DNA of 41,043 nt from contig CADEDU010000039.1 in NCBI GenBank assembly GCA_902826155.1, forward strand, positions 1 through 41,043, read 5' to 3'. The stretch comes from an uncultured beta proteobacterium (GTDB lineage: Bacteria > Pseudomonadota > Gammaproteobacteria > Burkholderiales > SG8-39). Made by a program: the position numbers and the translations under genes. This document shows positions 16,643-25,850 of the stretch, piece by piece. The notes under the pieces were generated by a model, which saw only the letters and a list, made by a program, of their open reading frames with translations, was not told the origin of the DNA and did not search any database. The stretch's first letter is position 1, and the number at the start of each line of letters is the position of its first letter.

Positions 16643-17656
16643 CTACTCCGGACGAATTCCCGCGAACTTGACGATCTTCAGGGAGCTCTCCACGTCCTCG
16701 CGCAGCAACGTGCGCATCTCGTCGGAGGAACGTACGAACAGCTCGAGCCCGCCGGTGGTCACGCGCTTGATCACATCAGGCATCGTCATCACCTGTTTGA
16801 CGTCGGCCTCGAGCTTGGCCAGGATCTCCTTCGGCGTTGCACTGGGTGCCATGAAGCCGTAGTAGATGTCGGCCGCATAGCCTTTGAGCGCGGCGATGCC
16901 CGATTCCGCGAACGTCGGAATCTCGGGTGCCGAGGCAGAGCGAGTCTTCGACGTGATCGCAAGCACCCGCAATTTGCCCGACTTCTCGTGCGGCAGCACG
17001 GTGTTGAGCGACGAGATCACCGTGTCGATCTGGCCACCGACCGTCTCCACCACCGCAGCGTTGCAGCCGCGATACGGGATATGCAGCGCGAACATCCTGG
17101 TGTGGAACTTGTACAGCTCGAACGCGAAGTGATGCGCGGTCGCGACGCCGCAGGTCGCGTAGGAAAACTTGCCCGGCTGCGACTGGAACAGCTTCGTCAG
17201 CTCGGCGAGCGTCTTGACCGGCATGCGCGGATGCACCGCCACCGCCATCGGCGTGGAGGTGACCAGCGCAATCGGCGCGAAGTCCTTGAACAGGTCGAAC
17301 GGCAGCTTCGGATTCAGCGCCACGTTGATCGGTTGCGCGCTCGAGGCGAGCAGCAAGGTGTAGCCGTCGGCCGGTGACTTGAACACCGCTTCGACGCCGA
17401 TGTTGCCGCCCGCACCGATGCGATTCTCGACGACCACCTGCTGCTTCCACATCTCGGTGAGCTTGTCGCCGATCAGTCGGGCCGTGAAGTCCGCGGACCC
17501 GCCGGCGGTGAACGTCACGATGATCTTCACCGGCTTGTTCGGATACGGCGCCTGCGCGTAAGCCGCACCCGCGAACAATAGTGCAAGCACCGCAATCGCC
17601 GCCTCGAACCGACGAAACACGTGGCCACAGGACACAGCACATCGATTCAAGGTCAT
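16643..17656 (-). CDS. Bug/TctC-family receptor, last gene of the ABC/MATE/Mo operon
   Basis: Periplasmic solute receptor, 337 residues. A signal peptide (AAIAVLALLFAGAAYAQ) ends near residue 35, followed by YPNKPVKIIVTFTAGGSADFTARL. Family motifs VVENRIGAGGNIG, PADGYTLLLASS and LHIPYRGCN are present. The ATG at 17656 has GAGAGG upstream and overlaps the stop of the CoxL-like gene (ATGA), showing coupling. The receptor therefore belongs to the same transcript as a Mo hydroxylase subunit and an ABC importer, which already has its own binding protein. The second receptor class could bind the oxidised product or act as a sensor; this is inference. Confidence 0.92.
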   Translation of the reverse strand: MTLNRCAVSCGHVFRRFEAAIAVLALLFAGAAYAQAPYPNKPVKIIVTFTAGGSADFTARLIGDKLTEMWKQQVVVENRIGAGGNIGVEAVFKSPADGYTLLLASSAQPINVALNPKLPFDLFKDFAPIALVTSTPMAVAVHPRMPVKTLAELTKLFQSQPGKFSYATCGVATAHHFAFELYKFHTRMFALHIPYRGCNAAVVETVGGQIDTVISSLNTVLPHEKSGKLRVLAITSKTRSASAPEIPTFAESGIAALKGYAADIYYGFMAPSATPKEILAKLEADVKQVMTMPDVIKRVTTGGLELFVRSSDEMRTLLREDVESSLKIVKFAGIRPE

Positions 17657-19983
17657 GATCCTCTCGTTTGAACGGGGTTCGTGCGCGCGGCATCGATCAG
17701 ATGCCACAGGCGCGAGGGTGACAACGGCAGATCGCGAATGCTGACACCCAGCGGCGCAAGTGCGGCGGCAATCGCATTGGCCATAACGCCACCGACGGGG
17801 ATGATGCCACCTTCGCCGGCACCCTTGGCACCGAGGGGATTGTTGGGCGATGGGTAGTTCTCCAGAACCACCGCGCGCAGGTTGCGAAAATCGGGCGCGG
17901 TGGGGAGCAGGTAGTCGGCAAACGTCGCGGTCGTGAGCTGACCGTGCGCATCGTATTCGAGTGCTTCGAGCAACACGCCACCCAGGCCCTGCACGATCGC
18001 GCCGATGGTTTGCCCGTGCAGGGTGAGTGGATTGATCACCCGACCGACATCCTCGACAGCGACGTAGTCGAGCAGTTCGACCTGGCCGGTGCGTGGATCG
18101 ATCGCGACATGGGCCGCGTGCGTGCCGTAGCTGTAGGTGCGCTTGCGGCTATCGAAGCTGGCCTCGGCCACGAGCGTGCTTTCCGCCGCCAGTGCCGCGA
18201 GATCGATGGTGCGCCCGCCATCGCCGATCGCGTGCGTGCCATCGACGATCGCGATCACATCGGGCGTGCAGCCCAGGTGTGCAGCCGCTGCAGTTCGGAT
18301 CGATTCCAGCAGTTGCCGCGCGGCCAGCACGATCGCCGATCCGCCCATCACCGTGGCGCGCGAACTGTAGGTGCCGAAGCCTTCGCGCACCGTCGTCGTC
18401 GAACCATGCACCACCGCACCCACACGCTCGAGCGGGAAGCCGAGCGCGTCGGCCGCAATCTGGGCGAACGTCGTTTCCAGCCCCTGCCCCACAGCCGAGG
18501 AGCCGGTGTGCACCGATACCCGCCCATCGGCCTGCAGCAGCAGACGCGCACTTTCGCGCGGGCCCGACGCACCGCCTTCGATGTAGCAGCCCAGGCCGAC
18601 ACCATGGTAGCGACCATCGATCAGCTTGCCGCTCAGGCGCGACTTGCCATCCCATTCGAACTCGGCCAGGCAACGATCGAGCGGCTGCGTGAAATCGCCG
18701 CTGTCGAATGACGACTGCTCGCCGAACGGCTGCACCGTCGGCAGCGGATACGGGATCTCATCGGAGGTAACCAGATTGCGTCGGCGCAGCTCGACCCGGT
18801 CAATTCCAAGATCTGCGGCCACCAGATCGAGCAGCCGTTCGCGAAAGAAATCGGTCTCGAACCGGCCCGGCGCGCGATAGGTCGCTACCGGCGTCTTGTT
18901 CGTCATCAGCACCGAGACGTCCATGCGCAGGTGCGGGATGCGGTACGGTCCGGGGCTCACCTGCGCGATGTTGCGCGAAGGCGTCACGCCGACTGTGCGC
19001 AGATAGGCGCCCACATCGGTGCGTGCACGACCGCGCAACGCGAGGATCGTGCCGTCGCGCGCGCAGGCGATTTCGAGTTCGCACTCGGCATCGCGCGCGT
19101 GGTTGGTCGCCAGGAAATGTTCGCGACGGTCTTCCACCCACTTCACCGGCCTGCCGAGCTTGCGCGCGGCGAACGGGATCAGGAAATCTTCCGGGTAGAA
19201 CTCGCCGCGCACACCGAATCCGCCGCCGACGTCGTGCTCGATCTGCTCGATGTTCGCTTCGGGCAATTCGAGCAGTCGCGCGAGGATGCGTCGATTGGCG
19301 AAAGGTACTTTGGTCGCGCCGTCGATCGTCAGGCGTTGCTGCCGCGCATCCCAATCGGCGAGCAATCCGCGCGTCTCGAGCGGCGTGCCAGTGTGGCGAT
19401 GCACGGCAAATCGCTCGCGGCGTGTATAGGGCGCATCGCGAAATGCCGCATCGGCGTCGCCTAGGACTGCGCTCAACGTGATCGCGCAGTTGGTGCCGGT
19501 GCCTTCGTGCAACAGCACGTCACCACGCGCAGCGGCTTCACGACTCGCCACGACCGGCAAGGGTTCGATGTCGACAACGACGGCATCGAGTGCGTCCTCG
19601 GCCTGACCCGGCGACTGCGCGATGAGCACTGCGACCGGCTCGCCGACGTAACGCACGCGATCGTGCGCGATCACCGGCTGCTCGTACGGCGCGAGTTCGG
19701 GCCGTGCTTCCTGGGGCATCGGGATGCGCGGCGGGGTGACACCGACGTCCCGGGCGGTGAGCACGGCGACCACACCGGGCATCGCCAGCGCAGCGGTGCC
19801 ATCGATCGCTCGAATCCGGCCGTGGGCGATCGCACTCCGGACGATCACTGCATGCAGCATCCCGGCGCGGAACAGATCATCGGTGTAGCGCCCTTGTCCG
19901 CGCAGCATCCGGTCATCCTCGCGACGCAGCACCGCGCGACCGATCGCCGGAGCTGTCGTTCGCAGATCGGCAAGATCGGTCAC
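17653..19983 (-). CDS. CoxL/XdhA-like molybdopterin-binding subunit without FeS or FAD partners
   Basis: Large subunit of the xanthine dehydrogenase/CO dehydrogenase family, 776 residues, full length. The N-terminal domain includes YTDDLFRAGMLHAVIVRS and RYVGEPVAVLIA. Molybdopterin-binding motifs are DVGGGFGVRGEFYPED and VATYRAPGRFE, and the catalytic Glu lies in GAKGAGEGGI. The CO-dehydrogenase active-site loop (AYRCSFR) is absent, so CO oxidation is not indicated. There is no Tat signal, so it is cytosolic, unlike the IorB-like protein at 9984. No coxM or coxS genes adjoin it, so electrons must leave through subunits made elsewhere. The GTG at 19983 overlaps the stop of the hydrolase gene, which decides the start. 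Substrate unknown. Confidence 0.9.
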   Translation of the reverse strand: MTDLADLRTTAPAIGRAVLRREDDRMLRGQGRYTDDLFRAGMLHAVIVRSAIAHGRIRAIDGTAALAMPGVVAVLTARDVGVTPPRIPMPQEARPELAPYEQPVIAHDRVRYVGEPVAVLIAQSPGQAEDALDAVVVDIEPLPVVASREAAARGDVLLHEGTGTNCAITLSAVLGDADAAFRDAPYTRRERFAVHRHTGTPLETRGLLADWDARQQRLTIDGATKVPFANRRILARLLELPEANIEQIEHDVGGGFGVRGEFYPEDFLIPFAARKLGRPVKWVEDRREHFLATNHARDAECELEIACARDGTILALRGRARTDVGAYLRTVGVTPSRNIAQVSPGPYRIPHLRMDVSVLMTNKTPVATYRAPGRFETDFFRERLLDLVAADLGIDRVELRRRNLVTSDEIPYPLPTVQPFGEQSSFDSGDFTQPLDRCLAEFEWDGKSRLSGKLIDGRYHGVGLGCYIEGGASGPRESARLLLQADGRVSVHTGSSAVGQGLETTFAQIAADALGFPLERVGAVVHGSTTTVREGFGTYSSRATVMGGSAIVLAARQLLESIRTAAAAHLGCTPDVIAIVDGTHAIGDGGRTIDLAALAAESTLVAEASFDSRKRTYSYGTHAAHVAIDPRTGQVELLDYVAVEDVGRVINPLTLHGQTIGAIVQGLGGVLLEALEYDAHGQLTTATFADYLLPTAPDFRNLRAVVLENYPSPNNPLGAKGAGEGGIIPVGGVMANAIAAALAPLGVSIRDLPLSPSRLWHLIDAARTNPVQTRGS

Positions 19984-21248
19984 GAGCGGCGCACCGATCG
20001 GGCAGCTTGGCGCACCGCGCGACCGCTCGCACGCGCCGGGCGAAAGCGCTCCTTCACCACCTCGCCGCTCGCCCTCACGAACCAGCGCTCGCTCGCGAGC
20101 GGTTTGCCCGCCAGCCGCTCGGCCATCCAATCGGCAGCGAGAATCGGCGGATTGGGACCGAGATTGGTCGCGGGCACGTTGCCGACCGCGTGACGCGATT
20201 CCTGGTAGATCACCAGTTGCTTCGCACCAGGCAGCGCGGCCATCAATCGATCGGCCCACTGCACCGGACAAAGCTCGTCGCGCTCACCGGCGATGCAAAG
20301 ATAGGGAGCGCGGATCTTCTCGGCATGGCCTTCCCAGGTCAGCGTCTGCCGGAAGACGTCGAACGCCGCCTCGCCGGTGTAGCCCGACATGTACATGAAG
20401 CGACGTTTGAACGTGGGCGAGGCCTCCTCGAAGATCGTGTGACCACCGGGCTCCAGGCAGATCGACGCCACGCTGATCGCGCGAAACCGCGGCTCGTGCG
20501 CGCACGCGATCGTGGCGAAGAACGAGCCGAAGCTGTTGCCGACGATACCGATGCGTTTCGCGTCGATCTCGGCGCGCGCACGCAGCCACTCGAACGCCGC
20601 CGTACCGGTTGCCTGCCACGCCGGCATGCTCACATGGATGTCGTTGACCGCCGCTTCATACTGCCCCGGGCCTTCGATCACCAGCACCGCGATGCCGCGC
20701 GACAGCCAACGATCGCCATAGAGCGCGATGTTCGCTTCCTTGAAACCGTCCATACCCGGAATCGAGACGATGGCGGGCACGCGCCCGGCGGTGTAGCCGT
20801 AGGGCAGATGAAACCAGCCAGGCAGCGCGCGTCCGTCGGGTAACTTCACCCATGCGGCCTCGACGCGATGATCGGCGAGCTTCGCGTAAGCGCCATAGCA
20901 GGCGCGCTTGCGGGCGTTGTGCCTCAGATTGCGCGCGTCATTGGTGTCGAACGGCCACTGCGACGCCGCCCAGTGGACCGCCGCCATGAAATAGCTGTCG
21001 CGCGCCGTGATCGTGCGTCCGGCGCGCAGCGCGTCGTCGGCGAGCTGCTCACGGCGCCGCGCCACCGCCTCGAATGCCGGAGAGATGTCGGCGTACTTCT
21101 GCACGCGCTGACGGATCGCGGCGAAGTCTGCATTCGCCTGTGATCCACAGGCGGCGTTGTAGTTGAGGCTGCGCGGCTGGTCCCAGTCGATGCCGACCGC
21201 GCGGATCGAGTTGTCGAGCAGCCAGCGTTGCTCGGTCCAGCGGCGCAT
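19980..21248 (-). CDS. Alpha/beta hydrolase (FrsA/dihydropseudooxynicotine-hydrolase-like)
   Basis: Alpha/beta hydrolase of about 422 residues with a helical N-terminal region before the hydrolase core. Nucleophile Ser in GIVGNSFGSFF, acid Asp in AGERDELCP and His in YQESRHAVGN are in order. PAIVSIPGMDGFKE forms the oxyanion region. The arrangement resembles 2,6-dihydropseudooxynicotine hydrolase and FrsA-type proteins, which cleave C-C or ester bonds. The ATG at 21248 is used here; a GTG at 21320 preceded by AGGGA would add 24 basic residues and cannot be excluded. The gene overlaps the CoxL-like gene by four bases, so the hydrolase and the Mo enzyme probably act on the same compound. Confidence 0.85.
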   Translation of the reverse strand: MRRWTEQRWLLDNSIRAVGIDWDQPRSLNYNAACGSQANADFAAIRQRVQKYADISPAFEAVARRREQLADDALRAGRTITARDSYFMAAVHWAASQWPFDTNDARNLRHNARKRACYGAYAKLADHRVEAAWVKLPDGRALPGWFHLPYGYTAGRVPAIVSIPGMDGFKEANIALYGDRWLSRGIAVLVIEGPGQYEAAVNDIHVSMPAWQATGTAAFEWLRARAEIDAKRIGIVGNSFGSFFATIACAHEPRFRAISVASICLEPGGHTIFEEASPTFKRRFMYMSGYTGEAAFDVFRQTLTWEGHAEKIRAPYLCIAGERDELCPVQWADRLMAALPGAKQLVIYQESRHAVGNVPATNLGPNPPILAADWMAERLAGKPLASERWFVRASGEVVKERFRPARASGRAVRQAARSVRRS

Positions 21249-21427
21249 CTCGGGTTCGGTCTGGGTGCGCGAGGGCTTGCGATGCTCTCCTGCGGTTCGC
21301 TTCAATGCTCTGGCTGCCACGCTAGTTCGTCCCTGTCGTGCCGATGTTGCGGTGTCACGTCAGAGCATAGCAATGTGCCCGGCACCGGTCTTCCCCGCTG
21401 CGGCGAAGCGACCGCGATCGCAGCCCG

Positions 21428-22741
21428 CTACCCCGGCACCGCCCTCACCAGCCGCGGATAGAACCAGAGCAGCGCAAGCGCGCGGGCGATGTAGTGCACG
21501 TAGATGACCGCCCATAGTCCGTGGTTGCCGAGTCCGCGCAGCAGCCACCACGCGATGAAGTAGATCGCGAGCGCGGCGAGCATCGCCACGCGCATGTCAC
21601 GGGTGCGCGTCGCGCCGATGAAGATGCCATCCATCTGGAACGCCCACACGCCGAGCAGCGGGCCGAGCGCCGCCCACAGGAAGTACGTGCGCGCCGCGTC
21701 GCGGGTTGCGGCATCGACCGTCATCACGTCGATCAGCGCATGACCGAATACGAGCAGGAACGCTGTCACCGCCACCGCGACGCCGCCCGCCCAGATCGTG
21801 GTCATCGCCGCCGCGGCTTTGAGCCCGGTACGGTGTGCCGCACCGATCGCACGGCCCACCAGCGCTTCGGCCGTGAACGCGAAGCCGTCGAGGAAGTACG
21901 CGCTGATGGTGATGAAGTGCATCAGGATCGCATTGGCCGCGAGCACCTCGTCGCCCAGCTTCGCGCCCTGCGACATGAACCAGGTGTAGCCGATCAGGAT
22001 CGTCAGCGTGCGGATCATGATGTCGGTGTTGACCACCATCACGCGCTTGAGCTGGGCCGGGATCAGCAACTGCGCGATCGACCAGTGTGCGTCGAGCTTG
22101 CGCATATGGCGCAGCGCGATCACCAGCCCCACCACCGCGGCGAGGTATTCCGCCAGCGCGGTCGCGAAAGCCACGCCGCGTACGTCCCAGCCAAAGCCCA
22201 GTACGAACAACACGGCCAACACCACGTTGGTGAGATTGAGCAGAAGCTGCAGCACCAGGCCGATGTCGCTGCGCCCCAGGCCGATGAACCAGCCGAGCAG
22301 CGCGAAGTTGACGAGCGAGGCCGGCGCCGACCAGATGCGTACGTCGTAGTAGTCGCGGGCCAGCCGCTCGACGCGCTCGCTGCCTTCGAGCATCGCGAAT
22401 GCGGCTTCACGCACCGGCCACTGCAGCACGATCAAGCCGACGCCGGCGATCAGCGCGATCAACAGCGCGCGCCCCAGGCCGGCACCGATCTCGGCCTTGT
22501 CATGCGCGCCCAGCGCCTGCGCCGTCAGGCCCGACGTCCCCATGCGCAGAAACGCGAGCATCCAGTAGAGAAACGTGAACACCAGCGCGCCGAGCGCCAC
22601 GGCACCGATGTAGACGGGATCGGGGATGCGTCCGATCACCGCGGTGTCGACCGCGCCGATCAAAGGCGTGGTGGTGTTGGAGATCATCACCGGCACCGCG
22701 ATGCGCAGCACCTCGCGATGCGTGAGCGGCGCGTGACTCAC
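21428..22741 (-). CDS. MATE-family (DinF-like) efflux transporter
   Basis: Multidrug and toxic compound extrusion family protein, 437 residues, with about twelve hydrophobic segments. The first begins IAVPVMISNTTTPLIGAVDTAVIGR, which is the family signature, and GTSGLTAQALGAHD follows. DinF-like members use the proton or sodium gradient to expel organic cations or other compounds. The GTG at 22741 (SHAPLTHREVLRIAVP) is preferred because the frame upstream lies inside the ABC ATPase gene. It begins 19 bases after the ABC ATPase stop. It is unusual to see an exporter inside a peptide-type importer operon; it may remove a toxic intermediate or by-product. Confidence 0.9.
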   Translation of the reverse strand: MSHAPLTHREVLRIAVPVMISNTTTPLIGAVDTAVIGRIPDPVYIGAVALGALVFTFLYWMLAFLRMGTSGLTAQALGAHDKAEIGAGLGRALLIALIAGVGLIVLQWPVREAAFAMLEGSERVERLARDYYDVRIWSAPASLVNFALLGWFIGLGRSDIGLVLQLLLNLTNVVLAVLFVLGFGWDVRGVAFATALAEYLAAVVGLVIALRHMRKLDAHWSIAQLLIPAQLKRVMVVNTDIMIRTLTILIGYTWFMSQGAKLGDEVLAANAILMHFITISAYFLDGFAFTAEALVGRAIGAAHRTGLKAAAAMTTIWAGGVAVAVTAFLLVFGHALIDVMTVDAATRDAARTYFLWAALGPLLGVWAFQMDGIFIGATRTRDMRVAMLAALAIYFIAWWLLRGLGNHGLWAVIYVHYIARALALLWFYPRLVRAVPG

Positions 22742-22760
22742 CGCCAAACCGCGCCCCTCG

Positions 22761-23762
22761 CTATCCGGCGACGTGAACGCAGCGGACGACGTGTGCGGTG
22801 CCGACTTCGATCGGCTCGGGCGCGCGCGAGCGGCAGGCATCGGACGCACGCGAGCACCGTGGCGCGAACGCGCATCCCGGCGGCAGGTTGGCCAGATCGG
22901 GCGGACTGCCGGCGATCGCGGGCAAGCGCTTGCCCGAGAGACGTCCGCCGTGCGCGCGCGTCGACATCAGGCCGATCGTGTACGGATGCTTCGGCGAGCG
23001 GATGACGTCGCGCACCGCGCCGATCTCGACGATGCGCCCGGCGTACATCACCGCGATGCGATCGGCCACTTCGACGCCCACGCCGATGTCGTGCGTCACG
23101 AAGATCATCGACAGGCCGAGTTCGCGCTGCAGCTCGCGCAGCAGCAGCAGGATCTGCACCTGCACGGTGGCATCGAGCGCGGTGGTGGGCTCATCGGCGA
23201 GCAGCACCTTGGGGCGGCTCGACAACGCCAGCGCGATCATCGCGCGCTGGCGCATGCCGCCCGACATCTCGTGCGGATAGGCCTCCAGCCGGCGCTCCGG
23301 GCTGGGAATGCGCACGCGCTCGAACAATTCCAGTGCACGCTGGTGCGCTTGCGCCTGCGACACCGGTTCATGCTTGCGAATCGCCTCGGTGATCTGCCGG
23401 CCGACCGTGTAGACCGGGTCGAGCGCGAGCATCGGCTCCTGGAAAATCATCGACACCGTCTTGCCGCGAAAATCGGCCAGCGGTTCGCCCTGCAACGCCA
23501 TCACGTCGATGCCTTCGACGGCGATGCGGCCATCGATCGTGGTCTTCTTCGGATCGTGCAGCCGCAGGATCGAGCGCAAGGTCACGCTCTTGCCCGAGCC
23601 CGACTCACCCAGCAGCGCCACGACTTCGCCGCGCGCAATCGACAGATCGACGCCGTCGACCGCGCGCACCGGCTTGACGCCGCCGGTGAAGGTCACACGC
23701 AGTTGCTCGATCGCGAGAATCGGCGCGGTGTCGGCGGCCGGCGCTTGGTTCACGGCACTCAT
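22761..23762 (-). CDS. Dpp/Opp-type ABC transporter ATPase (DppD/OppD-like)
   Basis: ATPase subunit of a peptide/nickel-type ABC importer, 333 residues. Walker A GESGSGKS (about residues 52-59), signature MSGGMRQRAMIALAL and Walker B VLLADEP are intact. The C-terminal oligopeptide-transport extension has the usual cysteines (PPGCAFAPRC). The start at 23762 overlaps the stop of the companion ATPase (ATGA), which decides it; a longer frame enters that gene. It hydrolyses ATP on the cytoplasmic face to drive uptake through the two permeases encoded upstream. Confidence 0.94.
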   Translation of the reverse strand: MSAVNQAPAADTAPILAIEQLRVTFTGGVKPVRAVDGVDLSIARGEVVALLGESGSGKSVTLRSILRLHDPKKTTIDGRIAVEGIDVMALQGEPLADFRGKTVSMIFQEPMLALDPVYTVGRQITEAIRKHEPVSQAQAHQRALELFERVRIPSPERRLEAYPHEMSGGMRQRAMIALALSSRPKVLLADEPTTALDATVQVQILLLLRELQRELGLSMIFVTHDIGVGVEVADRIAVMYAGRIVEIGAVRDVIRSPKHPYTIGLMSTRAHGGRLSGKRLPAIAGSPPDLANLPPGCAFAPRCSRASDACRSRAPEPIEVGTAHVVRCVHVAG

Positions 23763-24775
23763 CGGTGGGCCGACCTGGAATGCCCGCCGCCTGGCGCGCT
23801 CATCAGGCATGCCACCGCATGGCCTTCGCCGACGCTCAACAACGCGGGATCGGCCTTCGAGCACGCCGCTTCGGCCATTGCGCAGCGCGTGTGGAAGCGG
23901 CAACCAAGCGGCGGGTCGATCGGGTTGGGCGGATCGCCCGCGATCGGTGCGGCTTCCGTGCGCTTGTCGGGGTCCATCGACAGCATCGACCCGAGCAACG
24001 CGTTGGTGTACGGGTGACGGCCGTTGGTATAGAGCGACTCGGTCGGGCCGATCTCGACCACCTTGCCCAGGTACATCACCAGCACGCGGGTGGACATGAA
24101 CCGCACCACTTCCAGATCGTGGCTGATGAACAGATACGTGAGCCCGAACTCCTCCTTCAGGTCGAGCAGCAGGTTGAGCACCTGCGCCTCCACCGACTTG
24201 TCGAGCGCGGACACCGCCTCATCGAGGATCAGGATGCGCGGCTGCAGCGCGAGTGCGCGCGCGATGTTCACGCGCTGGCGCTGTCCGCCGGACAACTCGT
24301 GCGTGAAGCGGCCGGCGAAGCGCACCGGATCGAGTCCGACGCGATCGAGCAGCGAGCGTGCACGCTCCACCGCTTCGCGTTCCGAGACGCCATGCACGGT
24401 CGGTCCGAACGCAATCGACTCTTCCACCGTCAGCCGCGGATTGAGCGACGCATAGCTGTCCTGGAACACCATCTGCACCTGGCGCCGGAACTCCTTGAGC
24501 GGCAACTCGTTCGAGCCGACACGCTTGCCGTCGAAGGTGATGTCACCGGCGGTCGGATCGATCAGATTCATCAGCAGGCGCGCGGTGGTCGACTTGCCGC
24601 AGCCCGATTCGCCGACGATGCCCAGCGTCTCGCCGGTGTACACGCCGAACTCGACACCATCGACCGCGAACACGAAGCTGGTGGGCCGGCCAAGCAGCGT
24701 GCGCTTGACCGGAAAGTGCTTGACCAGACCTTTGACGGCCAGCAGCGGCTGGGCGGAGGGGGTGAAGAGGGTCAT
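23759..24775 (-). CDS. Dpp/Opp-type ABC transporter ATPase (DppF/OppF-like)
   Basis: Second ATPase of the importer, 338 residues. Walker A GESGCGKST (about residues 55-63), signature LSGGQRQRVNIARAL and Walker B ILILDEA are present. The C-terminal domain carries PPLGCRFHTRCAMA, typical of OppF/DppF. It pairs with the ATPase of the overlapping downstream gene. A 115-base gap separates it from the DppC-like gene and contains copy B of an intergenic repeat; the other joints in this part of the operon are tighter. Confidence 0.94.
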   Translation of the reverse strand: MTLFTPSAQPLLAVKGLVKHFPVKRTLLGRPTSFVFAVDGVEFGVYTGETLGIVGESGCGKSTTARLLMNLIDPTAGDITFDGKRVGSNELPLKEFRRQVQMVFQDSYASLNPRLTVEESIAFGPTVHGVSEREAVERARSLLDRVGLDPVRFAGRFTHELSGGQRQRVNIARALALQPRILILDEAVSALDKSVEAQVLNLLLDLKEEFGLTYLFISHDLEVVRFMSTRVLVMYLGKVVEIGPTESLYTNGRHPYTNALLGSMLSMDPDKRTEAAPIAGDPPNPIDPPLGCRFHTRCAMAEAACSKADPALLSVGEGHAVACLMSAPGGGHSRSAHR

Positions 24776-24826
24776 GACGCGCTCACGCCCCGCGCCTCCG
24801 CACGGTCGCCACCATGCGCATATCGG

Positions 24827-24883
24827 GCTGTCGGCGCAGCCAAGGCCTTCGGCGCGTCGATCCCCATTCTGGGGCCCCTCGCC
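24827..24883 (-). repeat. Dispersed intergenic repeat, copy B
   Basis: Carries the same three blocks as 784-853 in the same order: gctgtcggcg (24827-24836), gtcgatccccat (24856-24867) and ggggcccctcgcc (24871-24883). On the minus strand the middle block again reads ATGGGGATCGAC and opens a short frame (MGIDAPKALAAPTARY) that ends at the start of the downstream ATPase gene. It lies between dppC- and dppF-like genes within an operon. Confidence 0.45.
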
Positions 24884-24890
24884 GTACGCC

Positions 24891-25775
24891 TCATGCCTTG
24901 ATATCCATAGCGGAGCGCAACCCGTCGGTAAGCAGATTGAACGAGATCGACGTGATGAAGATCATCACCCCGGGCAGCGCGCAAAGGAGCGGCTGGGTGT
25001 ACATCGCCGTACGCAGCGTGTTGAGCATCAATCCCCAGTCGGGCTCGGGCGGCTTCACCCCCAGGCCGAGGAACGACAGTCCGGAGGCGAGGATCATCGA
25101 CACCGCGATCAGGCTCATCGAGTAGACGAAGATCGGCCCGAGCACGTTGCCCAGCACATGCTTGCGGATGATGGTGAGCGCGCCTGCGCCGCTTGCACGC
25201 GCGGCCTCGACGAAATCGCGCGAGCGCACGCCGGTGGTCACGCTCTCGGCCACGCGCGCGATCGGCGGGATGAACACCAGTGTCAACGCCAGCACACCGT
25301 TGGCGATGCCCGCGCCCATCGCGCCGGAGATCGCGATCGCCAGCAGCACCGACGGGAACGCGAAGAACACGTCGATCGTGCGCATCAGCACGGTGTTGGT
25401 CCAGCCGCCGACGTAGCCGGCAATGACGCCGATCGCAGCACCGAGGAGCAGGGCGAGGAACACCGGCGTCACGCCCATGAACAGTGATATGCGCGAGCCG
25501 TAGATCAGCCGGCTCAACATGTCGCGGCCGAGCTCGTCGGTGCCGAGCGGAAAACCCTCGGTGCCCGGTGGACGCAACCGCCGCAGCGCCATGCCCTGAT
25601 ACGGATCCTGCGGCGCGAGCACGTTGGCGAAGACCGCCATCAGGATCAGCGCCAGCACGATCACACCGGCGGTCACGGCCACCGGGTCGCGACGAAAGCG
25701 CCGCCACACCGTGGCCCAGTAGCCGGGCGAGCGGACGATCGGTTCGAGGATCTTCGGAGCGGCGAGCGTGGTCAT
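24891..25775 (-). CDS. Dpp/Opp-type ABC transporter permease (DppC-like)
   Basis: Inner-membrane permease, 294 residues, of the DppC/OppC type. It has an N-terminal cytoplasmic segment, a first membrane helix (VAVTAGVIVLALILMAVFA) and the characteristic HFPLGTDELGRDMLSRL-like motif, here FPLGTDELGRDMLSRL. The ATPase-contact loop EAARASGAGALTIIRKH (EAA motif) is clear. Together with the DppB-like protein it forms the membrane channel. It follows the DppB-like gene after a 75-base gap. Confidence 0.94.
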   Translation of the reverse strand: MTTLAAPKILEPIVRSPGYWATVWRRFRRDPVAVTAGVIVLALILMAVFANVLAPQDPYQGMALRRLRPPGTEGFPLGTDELGRDMLSRLIYGSRISLFMGVTPVFLALLLGAAIGVIAGYVGGWTNTVLMRTIDVFFAFPSVLLAIAISGAMGAGIANGVLALTLVFIPPIARVAESVTTGVRSRDFVEAARASGAGALTIIRKHVLGNVLGPIFVYSMSLIAVSMILASGLSFLGLGVKPPEPDWGLMLNTLRTAMYTQPLLCALPGVMIFITSISFNLLTDGLRSAMDIKA

Positions 25776-25850
25776 GGGGTAGTCCGCTCCGCTGCGTCGC
25801 GACGGAGGGTCAAGGTGTGGGTAGTCGAACCTCGCGAGCCACGCACTGGG

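Noticed and set aside
17653..19983. Form I carbon monoxide dehydrogenase large subunit.
   Set aside because: The diagnostic active-site loop AYRCSFR is absent (TYRAPGRFE instead), and no coxM or coxS genes adjoin.
21521..23005. A 494-codon plus-strand frame opposite the MATE gene.
   Set aside because: The minus strand encodes a clear twelve-helix MATE protein with its signature. The plus frame is His/Arg/Asp-rich without hydrophobic segments.
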